DNA of 5,035 nucleotides from Lachnospiraceae bacterium (GTDB lineage: Bacteria > Bacillota > Clostridia > Lachnospirales > Lachnospiraceae), in NCBI GenBank assembly GCA_900754855.1, contig CAAEEI010000182.1, positions 1-5,035 of the forward strand. Reading direction: 5' to 3'. The notes below the pieces were generated by a model. That model did not search any database. It was not told the origin of the DNA and saw only the letters and a program-made list of their open reading frames with translations. Positions within the stretch are counted from its first letter, which is position 1; every line of letters starts with the position of its first letter. The position numbers and the translations under genes are program-made. This document shows positions 1 to 5,035 of the stretch, in pieces.

Positions 1-190
1 AATCCGGTTCTGTTTTCAGGGCAACCACATACCCTTCTCTCTGACGGTTACCCGCACCGAAGGGTACGTTTACCCGCACTCCCGGCCGGACTTGTTCCCA
101 CAGGGAAAAAGGCACTCTGTATTGAAATACCTTATCGAGTGCCTCATGAGAAATATCTATAATAATATCTGCAAATCTCTCTTCTCCCAT
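1..190 (-). CDS. priA: PriA, primosomal protein N' (replication restart helicase), N-terminal fragment
   Basis: This is the start of priA; only the first 63 codons lie in the window, and the gene continues past position 1 with no stop. PriA is a cytoplasmic superfamily 2 DNA helicase that recognises stalled or repaired forks and reloads the replisome. The visible part matches the family's N-terminal 3'-DNA-end-binding domain: FADIIIDIS near residues 6-14, then LDKVFQYRVP (18-27), VRPGVRVNVPFG (34-45) and the REGYVV strand (51-56). The helicase and zinc-binding parts lie outside the window, so catalytic residues cannot be checked. The ATG at 190 is preceded by AAGGA with a 6 nt spacer and lies 21 nt after the murE stop, so it is probably the last visible member of the same operon. 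In many Bacillota priA follows rpoZ closely, which supports the call. The identity is inferred from a short fragment but the match is good. Confidence 0.9.
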   Translation of the reverse strand, partial: MGEERFADIIIDISHEALDKVFQYRVPFSLWEQVRPGVRVNVPFGAGNRQREGYVVALKTEPD

Positions 191-211
191 ATTTTTTCCT
201 TAAAATTCTTC

Positions 212-1672
212 TCAATATTTGCCATCCAGTACATCCCGGACAATCTCTTCTTCACTCATGTGATATTTCTTTCCCTGGATTTCCTGATACGTTTCATGGC
301 CTTTGCCGGCCAGAACAACAATGTCTCCCGGTTTTGCATGATGCATCACATAGGAGATGGCCTCCCGGCGGTCAATAAGGGAAACGTATTCGCCGTCCGT
401 CTTCCGGATTCCGGTCAGGATGTCCTCTATGATCGCCTGCGGTTCTTCGAACCTCGGATTATCCGAAGTAATCACCGTAAGATCTGCCAGTCTGCCGGAT
501 ACCTCCCCCATCTCAAAACGACGAAGTCTGGAACGGTTTCCTCCGCAGCCAAAAAGGCTGATCAGCCTTGCCGGATGATATTCCCGCAAGGTTTTTAAAA
601 TACTTTCCAGGGAGACGGCATTGTGGGCATAATCCACGATCAGCGTATAATCATAGCCTGTCGGTATAATCTGTACCCTTCCTTTCACCGCAAAATTCTT
701 CAGCACAGCATTGATTTCTTCTAAATTCATGCCCAGATCCAGGGCGATGCAGATGGCGCCCAGAGCGTTATGTACATTAAACGTTCCCGGTACACCGCAG
801 GAAATCCTGCCTTCTGCCATGCCGTGCACGGTAAAATCCACACCAAGGAAGTCCGTATCTCTGGTGAGGGCAATGTCTGCCGCACAAAGACCGGCATCAG
901 GATGAAGACCGAAGGTTTCCACCGGACAAGTCGCTTTTTCGACGATCTGTGTAAAATGTTCATCATCCAGATTGGCATAACCTTTTTTACTCTGGGTAAA
1001 TAATCTGGCCTTGCATTGCAGATATTCCTCAAAATCTTTATGTTCATTTGGCCCGATGTGATCCGGGGACAAATTGGTAAACAAACCATAGTCAAACACG
1101 ATGCCGGCTGTTCTGTCCAGCTTAAAGCCCTGGGAAGAAGCTTCCATCACCACCACATCGCATCCGTCTTCCACCATCTCCCGGAAATAACGATGAATAT
1201 CATAGGATTCCGGCGTGGTATTGTTCACCGCAATATGCCGGTCTCCAATGATGACTTCAATGGTTCCGATCACCCCTACCCGATGTCCGGCTTTCTCCAA
1301 AAGGGCTCTGAGCATATAGGTTGTCGTTGTCTTTCCCTTGGTTCCGGTAATGGCAATGGTTGTCAGTTCCTCTGCCGGATAACCGAACCATGCAGCAGAC
1401 AGCAGCGCCATCCCATATCGGGTATCTTCTACCTGAATCACCGTTACCTCGTCCGGCACATCCACCGGCTCCTGTACCAGAAGAACCGCAGCGCCTTTTT
1501 CCACCGCCTCGGCGGCAAAGGTATGCCCGTCAAAAGCCGCGCCTTTAATGCAGATAAACAGACAGCCCTGCTCCAGCTTTCGGGAATCGTTCACCACTGC
1601 CGTCACTTCTGTTTCAGGATCGCCCTGTACGCATTTATAAGAAAGATTTTTTAATAACTGACTACATTTCAT
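212..1672 (-). CDS. murE: MurE, UDP-N-acetylmuramoyl-tripeptide synthetase (probably meso-diaminopimelate-adding), from its internal start
   Basis: This is the MurE part of the fused frame, read from the internal ATG at 1672: 486 residues, a normal length for the family. MurE is a cytoplasmic ATP-dependent ligase that adds the third amino acid of the peptidoglycan stem peptide to UDP-MurNAc-L-Ala-D-Glu. Visible motifs are the ATP loop GTKGKTTT (110-117), NTTPE (151-155), a lysine in the usual carbamylated position (K221, in CKARLF), DYAHN (347-351), DNPR (404-407) and GKGHE (456-460). In characterised MurE enzymes DNPR goes with meso-diaminopimelate specificity, so that substrate is inferred. 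Some segments differ from the textbook enzyme: EASSQG (177-182) where SSHG is usual, DHIGPNEH (204-211), and GCGGNRSRLRRFEMG (375-389). These fit a divergent clostridial branch, as I recall it. The strong ribosome site 9 nt upstream supports separate translation. The stop at 212 is 21 nt before priA. Confidence 0.85.
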   Translation of the reverse strand: MKCSQLLKNLSYKCVQGDPETEVTAVVNDSRKLEQGCLFICIKGAAFDGHTFAAEAVEKGAAVLLVQEPVDVPDEVTVIQVEDTRYGMALLSAAWFGYPAEELTTIAITGTKGKTTTTYMLRALLEKAGHRVGVIGTIEVIIGDRHIAVNNTTPESYDIHRYFREMVEDGCDVVVMEASSQGFKLDRTAGIVFDYGLFTNLSPDHIGPNEHKDFEEYLQCKARLFTQSKKGYANLDDEHFTQIVEKATCPVETFGLHPDAGLCAADIALTRDTDFLGVDFTVHGMAEGRISCGVPGTFNVHNALGAICIALDLGMNLEEINAVLKNFAVKGRVQIIPTGYDYTLIVDYAHNAVSLESILKTLREYHPARLISLFGCGGNRSRLRRFEMGEVSGRLADLTVITSDNPRFEEPQAIIEDILTGIRKTDGEYVSLIDRREAISYVMHHAKPGDIVVLAGKGHETYQEIQGKKYHMSEEEIVRDVLDGKY

Positions 1673-2305
1673 CTTCTTCGTCCTCCGATGTTTCATTTTT
1701 AAGTTTAGTTTAACCTCTCGTTTCCTTACCGTCAACCAAAACAAAAAAGTTCCCAGGAGTATTCCTGCCGTATCCACACCCACATCAAACCACCGACAGG
1801 CTCTGCCCGGCACAAAATACTGATGCAATTCATCACTGACCGCATAAAGAACACAAAAAACCACGGTTCCCTTTAACCAGGGTTTTAACAGTGTTCCCAG
1901 CATGGCAGTTTCGTTCTTTGTCCTTTCCGGCTGTCGATCCGGTTCTGGCTGCTTTTTCCCGGACGCGCTGTCTCCGCTTTCCCTTTGGTAATAAAATCGG
2001 GCCAGACCATGGATGCCGGTCAGCAGGGCAAAAATCATATATTCTGTGAAATGCGCGCCTTTTCGCAGCGGCGTTTCCAGAATATTTCCCCAGAATTCCA
2101 CCTGCTCTTCGTGCAGCGACAGCGAGAAAATCCGGCTGATTTTTTCCACCAGCCACTGGCTCATGCCCCCGCTTACGCCGGAAGAATGCGTGGCATCCTG
2201 TGCCGAAAAAGAAAAAATCAGGAACATCATCAAAATCACCGAAAGTCCACTAAGCAAAAAGCAGACACCTGCTTTCCGGCGCCTGCTCTGTTCTTTATTC
2301 TTCAC
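212..2305 (-). CDS. murE: VanZ-like membrane domain in frame with MurE ligase (one uninterrupted reading frame)
   Basis: This single frame of about 697 codons joins two families. Residues 1-211 are VanZ-like: TM1 about 12-34, then the RKGAHFTEY motif (81-89) leading TM2, then DELHQYFVPGR (158-168), D174 and D178 around TM3 and TM4. Residues 105-140 form a hydrophilic loop. Residues 212-697 are a full MurE, described separately. VanZ proteins are small membrane proteins, some linked to teicoplanin-type glycopeptide resistance; their biochemical role is unclear. Four helices with a basic N-terminus would leave the C-terminus, and so MurE, in the cytoplasm, which fits a working fusion. There is no stop between the parts, but murE has its own Shine-Dalgarno site. 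I chose the GTG at 2305, which overlaps the rpoZ stop by 11 nt. TTG at 2314 (GGAGG 6 nt upstream) and ATG at 2398 (AAGGA 8 nt upstream) are also open, but the latter would run 104 nt into rpoZ. The domains are secure; the fusion as a product is not. Confidence 0.75.
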   Translation of the reverse strand: MKNKEQSRRRKAGVCFLLSGLSVILMMFLIFSFSAQDATHSSGVSGGMSQWLVEKISRIFSLSLHEEQVEFWGNILETPLRKGAHFTEYMIFALLTGIHGLARFYYQRESGDSASGKKQPEPDRQPERTKNETAMLGTLLKPWLKGTVVFCVLYAVSDELHQYFVPGRACRWFDVGVDTAGILLGTFLFWLTVRKREVKLNLKMKHRRTKKMKCSQLLKNLSYKCVQGDPETEVTAVVNDSRKLEQGCLFICIKGAAFDGHTFAAEAVEKGAAVLLVQEPVDVPDEVTVIQVEDTRYGMALLSAAWFGYPAEELTTIAITGTKGKTTTTYMLRALLEKAGHRVGVIGTIEVIIGDRHIAVNNTTPESYDIHRYFREMVEDGCDVVVMEASSQGFKLDRTAGIVFDYGLFTNLSPDHIGPNEHKDFEEYLQCKARLFTQSKKGYANLDDEHFTQIVEKATCPVETFGLHPDAGLCAADIALTRDTDFLGVDFTVHGMAEGRISCGVPGTFNVHNALGAICIALDLGMNLEEINAVLKNFAVKGRVQIIPTGYDYTLIVDYAHNAVSLESILKTLREYHPARLISLFGCGGNRSRLRRFEMGEVSGRLADLTVITSDNPRFEEPQAIIEDILTGIRKTDGEYVSLIDRREAISYVMHHAKPGDIVVLAGKGHETYQEIQGKKYHMSEEEIVRDVLDGKY
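1670..1686 (-). promoter_or_regulatory. Internal Shine-Dalgarno site and ATG start of murE
   Basis: GGAGG at 1686-1682 is followed by a 9 nt spacer and the ATG at 1672-1670, which is where a normal MurE begins (MKCSQLL). The upstream VanZ codons read through this site in the same frame. The site therefore suggests that free MurE can be made even though no stop codon separates it from VanZ. Confidence 0.75.
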
Positions 2306-2600
2306 TCTCTCCAAAGTCCTCCTCCGGGACTCCTTCAAAATCCAGCTCATCTTCAAAATCAACTTCTTCATCATCCTGAAGGATTTTGATTTTCGCATCG
2401 TAAAGTTCCTTCACTGCCACAGACAGCGGTTTTTCTCCTTCCATGCCTTCCACCATCGGCTCAGCTCCTCCGATCAGCTCTCTGGCGCGTTTGGATGTGG
2501 CGATTACGATGGAATAACGGCTGTTGATCGCCGGTTCTTCTCCCCGTGTTTCTTCACTGTTGATTTTTTCCATAAGTTCTGTATAAGATGGATGTAACAT
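2295..2600 (-). CDS. rpoZ: RpoZ, RNA polymerase omega subunit
   Basis: This 101-residue protein is the omega subunit of RNA polymerase, which binds the beta' subunit and helps assemble and stabilise the core enzyme in the cytoplasm. The family signature is clear: SRYSIVIATSKRARELIGG (27-45) and KPLSVAVKELYDAKI (57-71). The N-terminus reads MLHPSYTELM, as in clostridial omegas. From about residue 75 onward the chain is a strongly acidic tail (16 Asp or Glu in the last 27 residues), beyond the conserved core and presumably disordered. The ATG at 2600 has AAAGGAG 7 nt upstream, and that ribosome site overlaps the gmk stop codon (gap 14 nt), so the two are very likely co-translated. The gmk-rpoZ order is classic for Bacillota. 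The tail codons overlap the start of the vanZ-murE frame. Confidence 0.95.
   Translation of the reverse strand: MLHPSYTELMEKINSEETRGEEPAINSRYSIVIATSKRARELIGGAEPMVEGMEGEKPLSVAVKELYDAKIKILQDDEEVDFEDELDFEGVPEEDFGESEE
2303..2325 (-). promoter_or_regulatory. Candidate ribosome binding site for the vanZ part, inside the rpoZ tail codons
   Basis: GGAGGAGG at 2325-2318 encodes part of the acidic RpoZ tail (Pro-Glu-Glu-Asp) and also resembles a strong Shine-Dalgarno sequence. It lies 12 nt before the GTG at 2305. Its first GGAGG lies 6 nt before a TTG at 2314, and a weaker GGAG sits 3 nt before the GTG. Either start gives a short basic N-terminus before the first membrane helix. Which codon is used cannot be decided from the sequence alone. 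Confidence 0.5.
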
Positions 2601-2614
2601 AAGATAACTCCTTT

Positions 2615-3253
2615 CTACTGCTGTTCCTGATAAGCTTGCAAACCGCTTTTTAATCCGGCGATAAAATGCTCGTTTCGTTTTATCCGACAGGCCTCGCTCT
2701 CAATGATTCCTTGAATCCGGGCCATACACGCTTCAAGTTTTCCCTCTTCATTGCTGACGATATAATCGTACACCGGAATACTCTCCGCTTCTTCCGCCGC
2801 TCTGCGCATTCTTTTTTCGATAACCTCCGGCGCTTCCGTTCCCCGTCCTGCCAGACGGTTTTTCAGCACTTCTGCCGACGGCGCTGTGATAAAGAGCAGG
2901 ATCGCGTCCGGGTATTGTTCCTTGATTTTCATGGCTCCCTGCACTTCGATTTCCAGAATAACGACTTTTCCGTCATGCAGATGTTTTTCGACATATTCCC
3001 TTGGCGTTCCGTAATAGTTATCGACATACTGTGCATATTCGATATACCCATCCTTATCCACCAGACTTAAAAATTCTTCCCTGGTCTTAAAGAAATAGTC
3101 CCGGCCGTCCACTTCTCCTTCCCGCGGCTTTCTTGTTGTCGCAGAAACAGACAGACTGTATCCATATTTTTCTACCAGCGCCTTGGAAACCGTTCCTTTT
3201 CCTGCGCCGGAAAAACCGGAAATGACCACCAATGTTCCTCGGTTATCCATCAT
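2615..3253 (-). CDS. gmk: Gmk, guanylate kinase
   Basis: Guanylate kinase is a cytoplasmic enzyme that converts GMP and ATP to GDP and ADP, supplying GTP and dGTP. Numbered from the second ATG (3250), the P-loop is GFSGAGKGT (12-20), with Phe where many homologues have Pro. The GMP-binding region follows: SATTRKPREGEVDGRDYFF (36-54), E71, and YYGTPREYV (79-87). The lid has NRLAGRGTE (131-139) and the C-terminal part holds RMRRA and YDYIVSN (161-167). Length is 211-212 residues, slightly above the usual 205 or so. The frame stays open 16 codons further upstream into remA (to 3301), but the family start and ribosome site favour the paired ATGs at 3253 and 3250; either may be used. GAGG lies 6 or 9 nt upstream, inside the end of remA. 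With the 3253 start the gene overlaps remA by 11 nt, suggesting translational coupling. Confidence 0.95.
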   Translation of the reverse strand: MMDNRGTLVVISGFSGAGKGTVSKALVEKYGYSLSVSATTRKPREGEVDGRDYFFKTREEFLSLVDKDGYIEYAQYVDNYYGTPREYVEKHLHDGKVVILEIEVQGAMKIKEQYPDAILLFITAPSAEVLKNRLAGRGTEAPEVIEKRMRRAAEEAESIPVYDYIVSNEEGKLEACMARIQGIIESEACRIKRNEHFIAGLKSGLQAYQEQQ

Positions 3254-3515
3254 TTTCTTCCTCTTTCTCCTCAATTTTTCTGTTCTGGCAGCGGGCAGCA
3301 ATGGTTTCCGTTGTCAATGCCGACAAAACCAGGTGACTACTCTCCATCACCAAAACGGTGCGGGTCCTTCTGCCACAGGTGGCATCCACCGCCCGTCCCT
3401 CATCCCGTGCATTTTGGATCATGCGCTTGATGGGCGCCGCATCGGTACTGACCATGGAGATAATTTTATCTCCATTCACCATGTTGCCAAACCCTATATT
3501 AATCAAATGTGCCAT
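3243..3515 (-). CDS. remA: RemA (DUF370), DNA-binding regulatory protein
   Basis: This 90-residue protein belongs to the RemA/DUF370 family. In Bacillus subtilis RemA is a DNA-binding activator of biofilm matrix and osmoprotection genes and forms ring-shaped oligomers. Recognisable segments are LINIGFGNMV (4-13), APIKRMIQNARDEG (27-40), VDATCGRRTRTVLVM (43-57) and SALTTETIAAR (65-75). The arginine pair R49-R50 aligns with residues implicated in DNA binding in B. subtilis, and K17 sits where that protein has an arginine (comparison from memory). The last ten residues are mostly Glu and Lys. The start is the ATG at 3515, because GAGG is 6 nt before it; the ATG at 3521 directly touches GAGG and cannot use it. 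The gene lies 12 nt after yicC and overlaps gmk by 11 nt. The family is certain; which genes it controls here is unknown, since many Clostridia carry it whether or not they make a biofilm. Confidence 0.92.
   Translation of the reverse strand: MAHLINIGFGNMVNGDKIISMVSTDAAPIKRMIQNARDEGRAVDATCGRRTRTVLVMESSHLVLSALTTETIAARCQNRKIEEKEEENDG
3251..3272 (-). promoter_or_regulatory. Ribosome binding site of gmk within the remA tail
   Basis: GAGG at 3263-3260, with a second GAGGAG at 3272-3267, encodes the Glu-rich end of RemA and acts as the Shine-Dalgarno site for gmk. The spacer is 6 nt to the ATG at 3253 and 9 nt to the ATG at 3250. This decides the gmk start over the longer open frame that begins at 3301. 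Confidence 0.7.
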
Positions 3516-3525
3516 AATCATCCTC
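3513..3525 (-). promoter_or_regulatory. Ribosome binding site that fixes the remA start
   Basis: GAGG at 3525-3522 begins 2 nt after the yicC stop (TGA, 3530-3528). The spacer to the ATG at 3515 is 6 nt, while the upstream ATG at 3521 has no spacer. This supports a protein starting MAHLINIG, as in the family. Confidence 0.7.
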
Positions 3526-3527
3526 GA

Positions 3528-4403
3528 TCATTCGATGTTTTGTACCTGTTCCCGAATTTTTTCTATTTCCGTCTTCAGCTCGATAGCCTGACCGGAAATA
3601 CTCATGTCATTGGCTTTGGAAAGAATCGTATTGGCTTCTCTGTTCATTTCCTGTGCAATGAAATCCAGTTTTCTTCCCACATTGCCACCCCGAAGTAATT
3701 CATCCTTCATACTGGCAATATGACTGCGCAGACGTACGGTTTCTTCATCCACACAGATTTTATCCGCATAAATCACCACTTCCGTGGCGATCCGGCTTTC
3801 ATCCACATTGGCGTCGCCCAGTAACTCCCGGATCTTTTCTTCCAGTTTACTGCGATAATCACTGATCATCTGCGGATAACGTTCCTCAATGGCGGTAATG
3901 TTGCCGTTCATGCCTTCTAATTTCTGCAGAATATCTTTTTTCAGATGTTCTCCTTCCTTTAACCGGCTGTCCATAAACTGCTGCAAAGCAGCCTCTACCG
4001 CTTCCAGCAGCGGGCCTTCGATTTCTTCCGGATTGACCTGCGTCTCATCCACCGTCAGCACCTCCGGCATCCTGGCAATCCGCACTGCCGTGGCGTCATT
4101 GGAAATCCCCAACGCTTCACTGAGCGTACACAAAGCCGCATAATATTCTCTGCCCAGATTTTCATTTACTTCTACCTTGGCTACATGCCCGGACAAATCC
4201 TCATAGCCCACATATACATCCAGTTTTCCCCGGTTCACGGTCTTTTTCAGCGTACTGCGGATAAGATTTTCCAAACTGTTCAGCTTCTTGGGCAATTTGA
4301 TATTCAAATCACAGTATCTGTGGTTAACCGCCTTAATCTCCACCGTAATCTTGCATCTGTCGGTCACCATTTCACTGCGGCCAAATCCGGTCATGCTTTT
4401 CAT
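3528..4403 (-). CDS. yicC: YicC/YloC family endoribonuclease
   Basis: This 291-residue protein, the same length as B. subtilis YloC as I recall it, is a YicC family member. E. coli YicC and B. subtilis YloC are reported endoribonucleases; in E. coli it takes part in small-RNA turnover. The protein opens with the hallmark MKSMTGFGR (1-9), followed by VEIKAVNHRYCDLNIKLP (21-38). The middle (about 140-200) is helical and rich in Glu and Lys. The conserved C-terminal domain (DUF1732) has LLRGGNVGRKLDFIAQEMNR (236-255), EANTILSKAND (256-266) and ELKTEIEKIREQVQN (275-289). The frame is open to a GTG at 4415, but GAGGTG (4418-4413) overlaps that GTG and lies 9 nt before the ATG at 4403, so I chose the latter. 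It is the first gene after the promoter at 4481-4453, and co-transcription with remA, gmk and rpoZ is typical for Bacillota. RNA targets cannot be inferred. Confidence 0.95.
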   Translation of the reverse strand: MKSMTGFGRSEMVTDRCKITVEIKAVNHRYCDLNIKLPKKLNSLENLIRSTLKKTVNRGKLDVYVGYEDLSGHVAKVEVNENLGREYYAALCTLSEALGISNDATAVRIARMPEVLTVDETQVNPEEIEGPLLEAVEAALQQFMDSRLKEGEHLKKDILQKLEGMNGNITAIEERYPQMISDYRSKLEEKIRELLGDANVDESRIATEVVIYADKICVDEETVRLRSHIASMKDELLRGGNVGRKLDFIAQEMNREANTILSKANDMSISGQAIELKTEIEKIREQVQNIE

Positions 4404-4405
4404 CA

Positions 4406-4428
4406 CTTTATTCACCTCATCTATAAAG
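4406..4428 (-). other. Small inverted repeat enclosing the yicC ribosome binding site
   Basis: CTTTAT (4428-4423) and ATAAAG (4411-4406) are perfect complements, with two possible G-U pairs extending the stem outward. The 11 nt loop contains the GAGGTG ribosome site of yicC. The stem is short and AT-rich, so it may be weak or fortuitous. Confidence 0.35.
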
Positions 4429-4452
4429 CAGGGACAATAATTTCAATGTTTT

Positions 4453-4481
4453 ATTATATATGAAAATAAACCTTTCGTCAA
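4453..4481 (-). promoter_or_regulatory. SigA-type promoter for the yicC-remA-gmk-rpoZ-murE-priA operon
   Basis: The -35 box TTGACG (4481-4476) and -10 box TATAAT (4458-4453) are separated by exactly 17 nt. This differs from the housekeeping consensus by one base. The -35 box directly abuts the recU stop codon (4484-4482). Transcription would start near 4446, leaving a leader of about 43 nt before the yicC ATG. No comparable promoter is evident in the short gaps between the downstream genes, so this one probably drives the whole cluster. Confidence 0.85.
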
Positions 4482-5021
4482 TCAGCCTTTTCTTCGTTCC
4501 GCAAGATCTTTCTGCATGGCCAGAAGATAGTGAATGGCTGCGCCGTTTCCCGACGGAATAAAGTATTGCTCGTCCAGTTCTCCATATTTAAAATTTTTCT
4601 GTCCGCCTTCTTCCATCCTTACCCAATATCGCATGAGCTCCGCATAACGAAGATAATAACATTCCTGCCGGTGAGAAAAATAAATAAGAAAAAAACTGAC
4701 GCCACCCTGTTCTTCATAGCTCCCCATAAACTCTACCTGATGACGGTGAATATTCTGCAGGGGAAAGGTGTCTGCGGCGCATTCTTTTGCGTCAAAACAT
4801 ACCGGGATTCCCTGAACTGCTCCGATATAATCCACCGTACTTTTTTTTTCAAAATATGCCAGGGTAATATGCCGGCTTGCCTTATCAAACTGTACCGGCG
4901 TTATGGGCGTCGGTACTTTCTGAATCAGCGCCAGTTTCTTTTCTTTATATTTCTGATTAGTATAATTGATCATTTCTTCAAGGACCGATCCTCTCAGCCC
5001 CCGGGATGTCCATGTTGCCAT
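4482..5021 (-). CDS. recU: RecU, Holliday junction resolvase
   Basis: RecU is the Bacillota resolvase that cuts four-way DNA junctions during recombination and repair and helps chromosome segregation. This copy has 179 residues. Conserved parts are SRGLRGSVLEEMINYTNQKY (6-25), KVPTPITPV (35-43), the catalytic region STVDYIGAVQG (61-71) with D64, FDAKE (76-80) with D77 and K79, and FPLQNIHRHQVEFM (86-99). B. subtilis has Glu where D77 stands, but Asp is usual in clostridial RecU as I recall it. The roughly 30-residue N-terminal tail of the B. subtilis protein is absent. The ATG at 5021 has GGAG 7 nt upstream and gives a start typical of clostridial homologues. However, no in-frame stop is visible in the 14 nt between it and the window edge, so a longer N-terminus cannot be fully excluded. 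No terminator follows, so read-through into the yicC operon is possible. Confidence 0.93.
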   Translation of the reverse strand: MATWTSRGLRGSVLEEMINYTNQKYKEKKLALIQKVPTPITPVQFDKASRHITLAYFEKKSTVDYIGAVQGIPVCFDAKECAADTFPLQNIHRHQVEFMGSYEEQGGVSFFLIYFSHRQECYYLRYAELMRYWVRMEEGGQKNFKYGELDEQYFIPSGNGAAIHYLLAMQKDLAERRKG

Positions 5022-5035
5022 TCTTTCACTCCGGT

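Noticed and set aside
92..598. Plus-strand open frame of 168 codons opposite priA and murE
   Set aside because: It lies antisense across two well-identified genes and their gap, has no recognisable domain, and reads as a shadow of the murE codons.
1016..1654. Plus-strand open frame of 212 codons opposite murE
   Set aside because: It is fully antisense to conserved MurE motifs; its His- and Cys-rich composition comes from reverse-reading those codons. No family resemblance.
2306..2398. Longer N-terminus for the vanZ-murE frame starting at the ATG at 2398
   Set aside because: AAGGA lies 8 nt upstream, so it is not impossible, but it would overlap 104 nt of rpoZ, including its conserved KELYDAK region, and adds a basic stretch unlike a VanZ N-terminus.
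2013..2597. Plus-strand open frame of 194 codons opposite vanZ and rpoZ
   Set aside because: It is antisense to rpoZ and the vanZ start. Its Phe- and Ser-rich translation is what the complement of Glu- and Lys-rich codons gives.
3191..3217. Phe instead of Pro in the Gmk P-loop (GFSGAGKGT)
   Set aside because: The metal- and phosphate-binding residues of the loop are intact, so this is a tolerated variant and not a sign of lost activity.
4404..4481. Terminator for recU in the recU-yicC gap
   Set aside because: The gap has an AT-rich promoter and a short inverted repeat but no GC-rich stem followed by a T run on the minus strand.
4482..5021. Asp77 of RecU in place of the B. subtilis catalytic Glu, and a missing N-terminal tail
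   Set aside because: Asp is chemically equivalent for metal binding, and both traits are, as I recall, normal for clostridial RecU, so this is not evidence of a degenerate enzyme.

Overview
The window is a compact block of chromosomal housekeeping genes, all on the minus strand, so transcription runs from high to low coordinates. The gene set and order (recU, yicC/yloC, remA, gmk, rpoZ, a vanZ-murE reading frame, priA) point to the Bacillota. Moderate GC (estimated by eye), the Clostridia-like RecU and MurE sequences, and the absence of coaBC between rpoZ and priA suggest the class Clostridia, most likely Lachnospiraceae. No phage, transposon, CRISPR, tRNA or rRNA sequence is visible.

Region by region, in transcription order: recU (5021-4482) encodes a Holliday junction resolvase. 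Directly after its stop codon lies a near-consensus SigA-type promoter (TTGACG, 17 nt, TATAAT). It should drive the rest of the cluster: yicC (4403-3528, endoribonuclease family), remA (3515-3243, DNA-binding regulator), gmk (3253-2615, guanylate kinase), rpoZ (2600-2295, RNA polymerase omega), an open frame of about 697 codons with a VanZ-like membrane domain followed by a complete MurE ligase (2305-212), and the first 63 codons of priA (190-1, running off the window). Gaps after the promoter are 21 nt or less, and two gene pairs overlap by 11 nt, so co-transcription and translational coupling are likely. I see no intrinsic terminator.

Functionally the cluster combines recombination and replication restart (RecU, PriA), RNA processing and transcription (YicC, RemA, RpoZ), GTP precursor supply (Gmk) and cell-wall precursor synthesis (MurE with VanZ). 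The most unusual point is that vanZ has no stop codon before murE. The two are in one frame, yet a strong Shine-Dalgarno site sits just before the natural murE start. The locus could therefore make a membrane-tethered VanZ-MurE fusion, free MurE, or both. A single-base difference in the junction could also explain it. The rest of the window looks like ordinary, well-conserved core genome, and I found no evidence of a novel multi-gene system.
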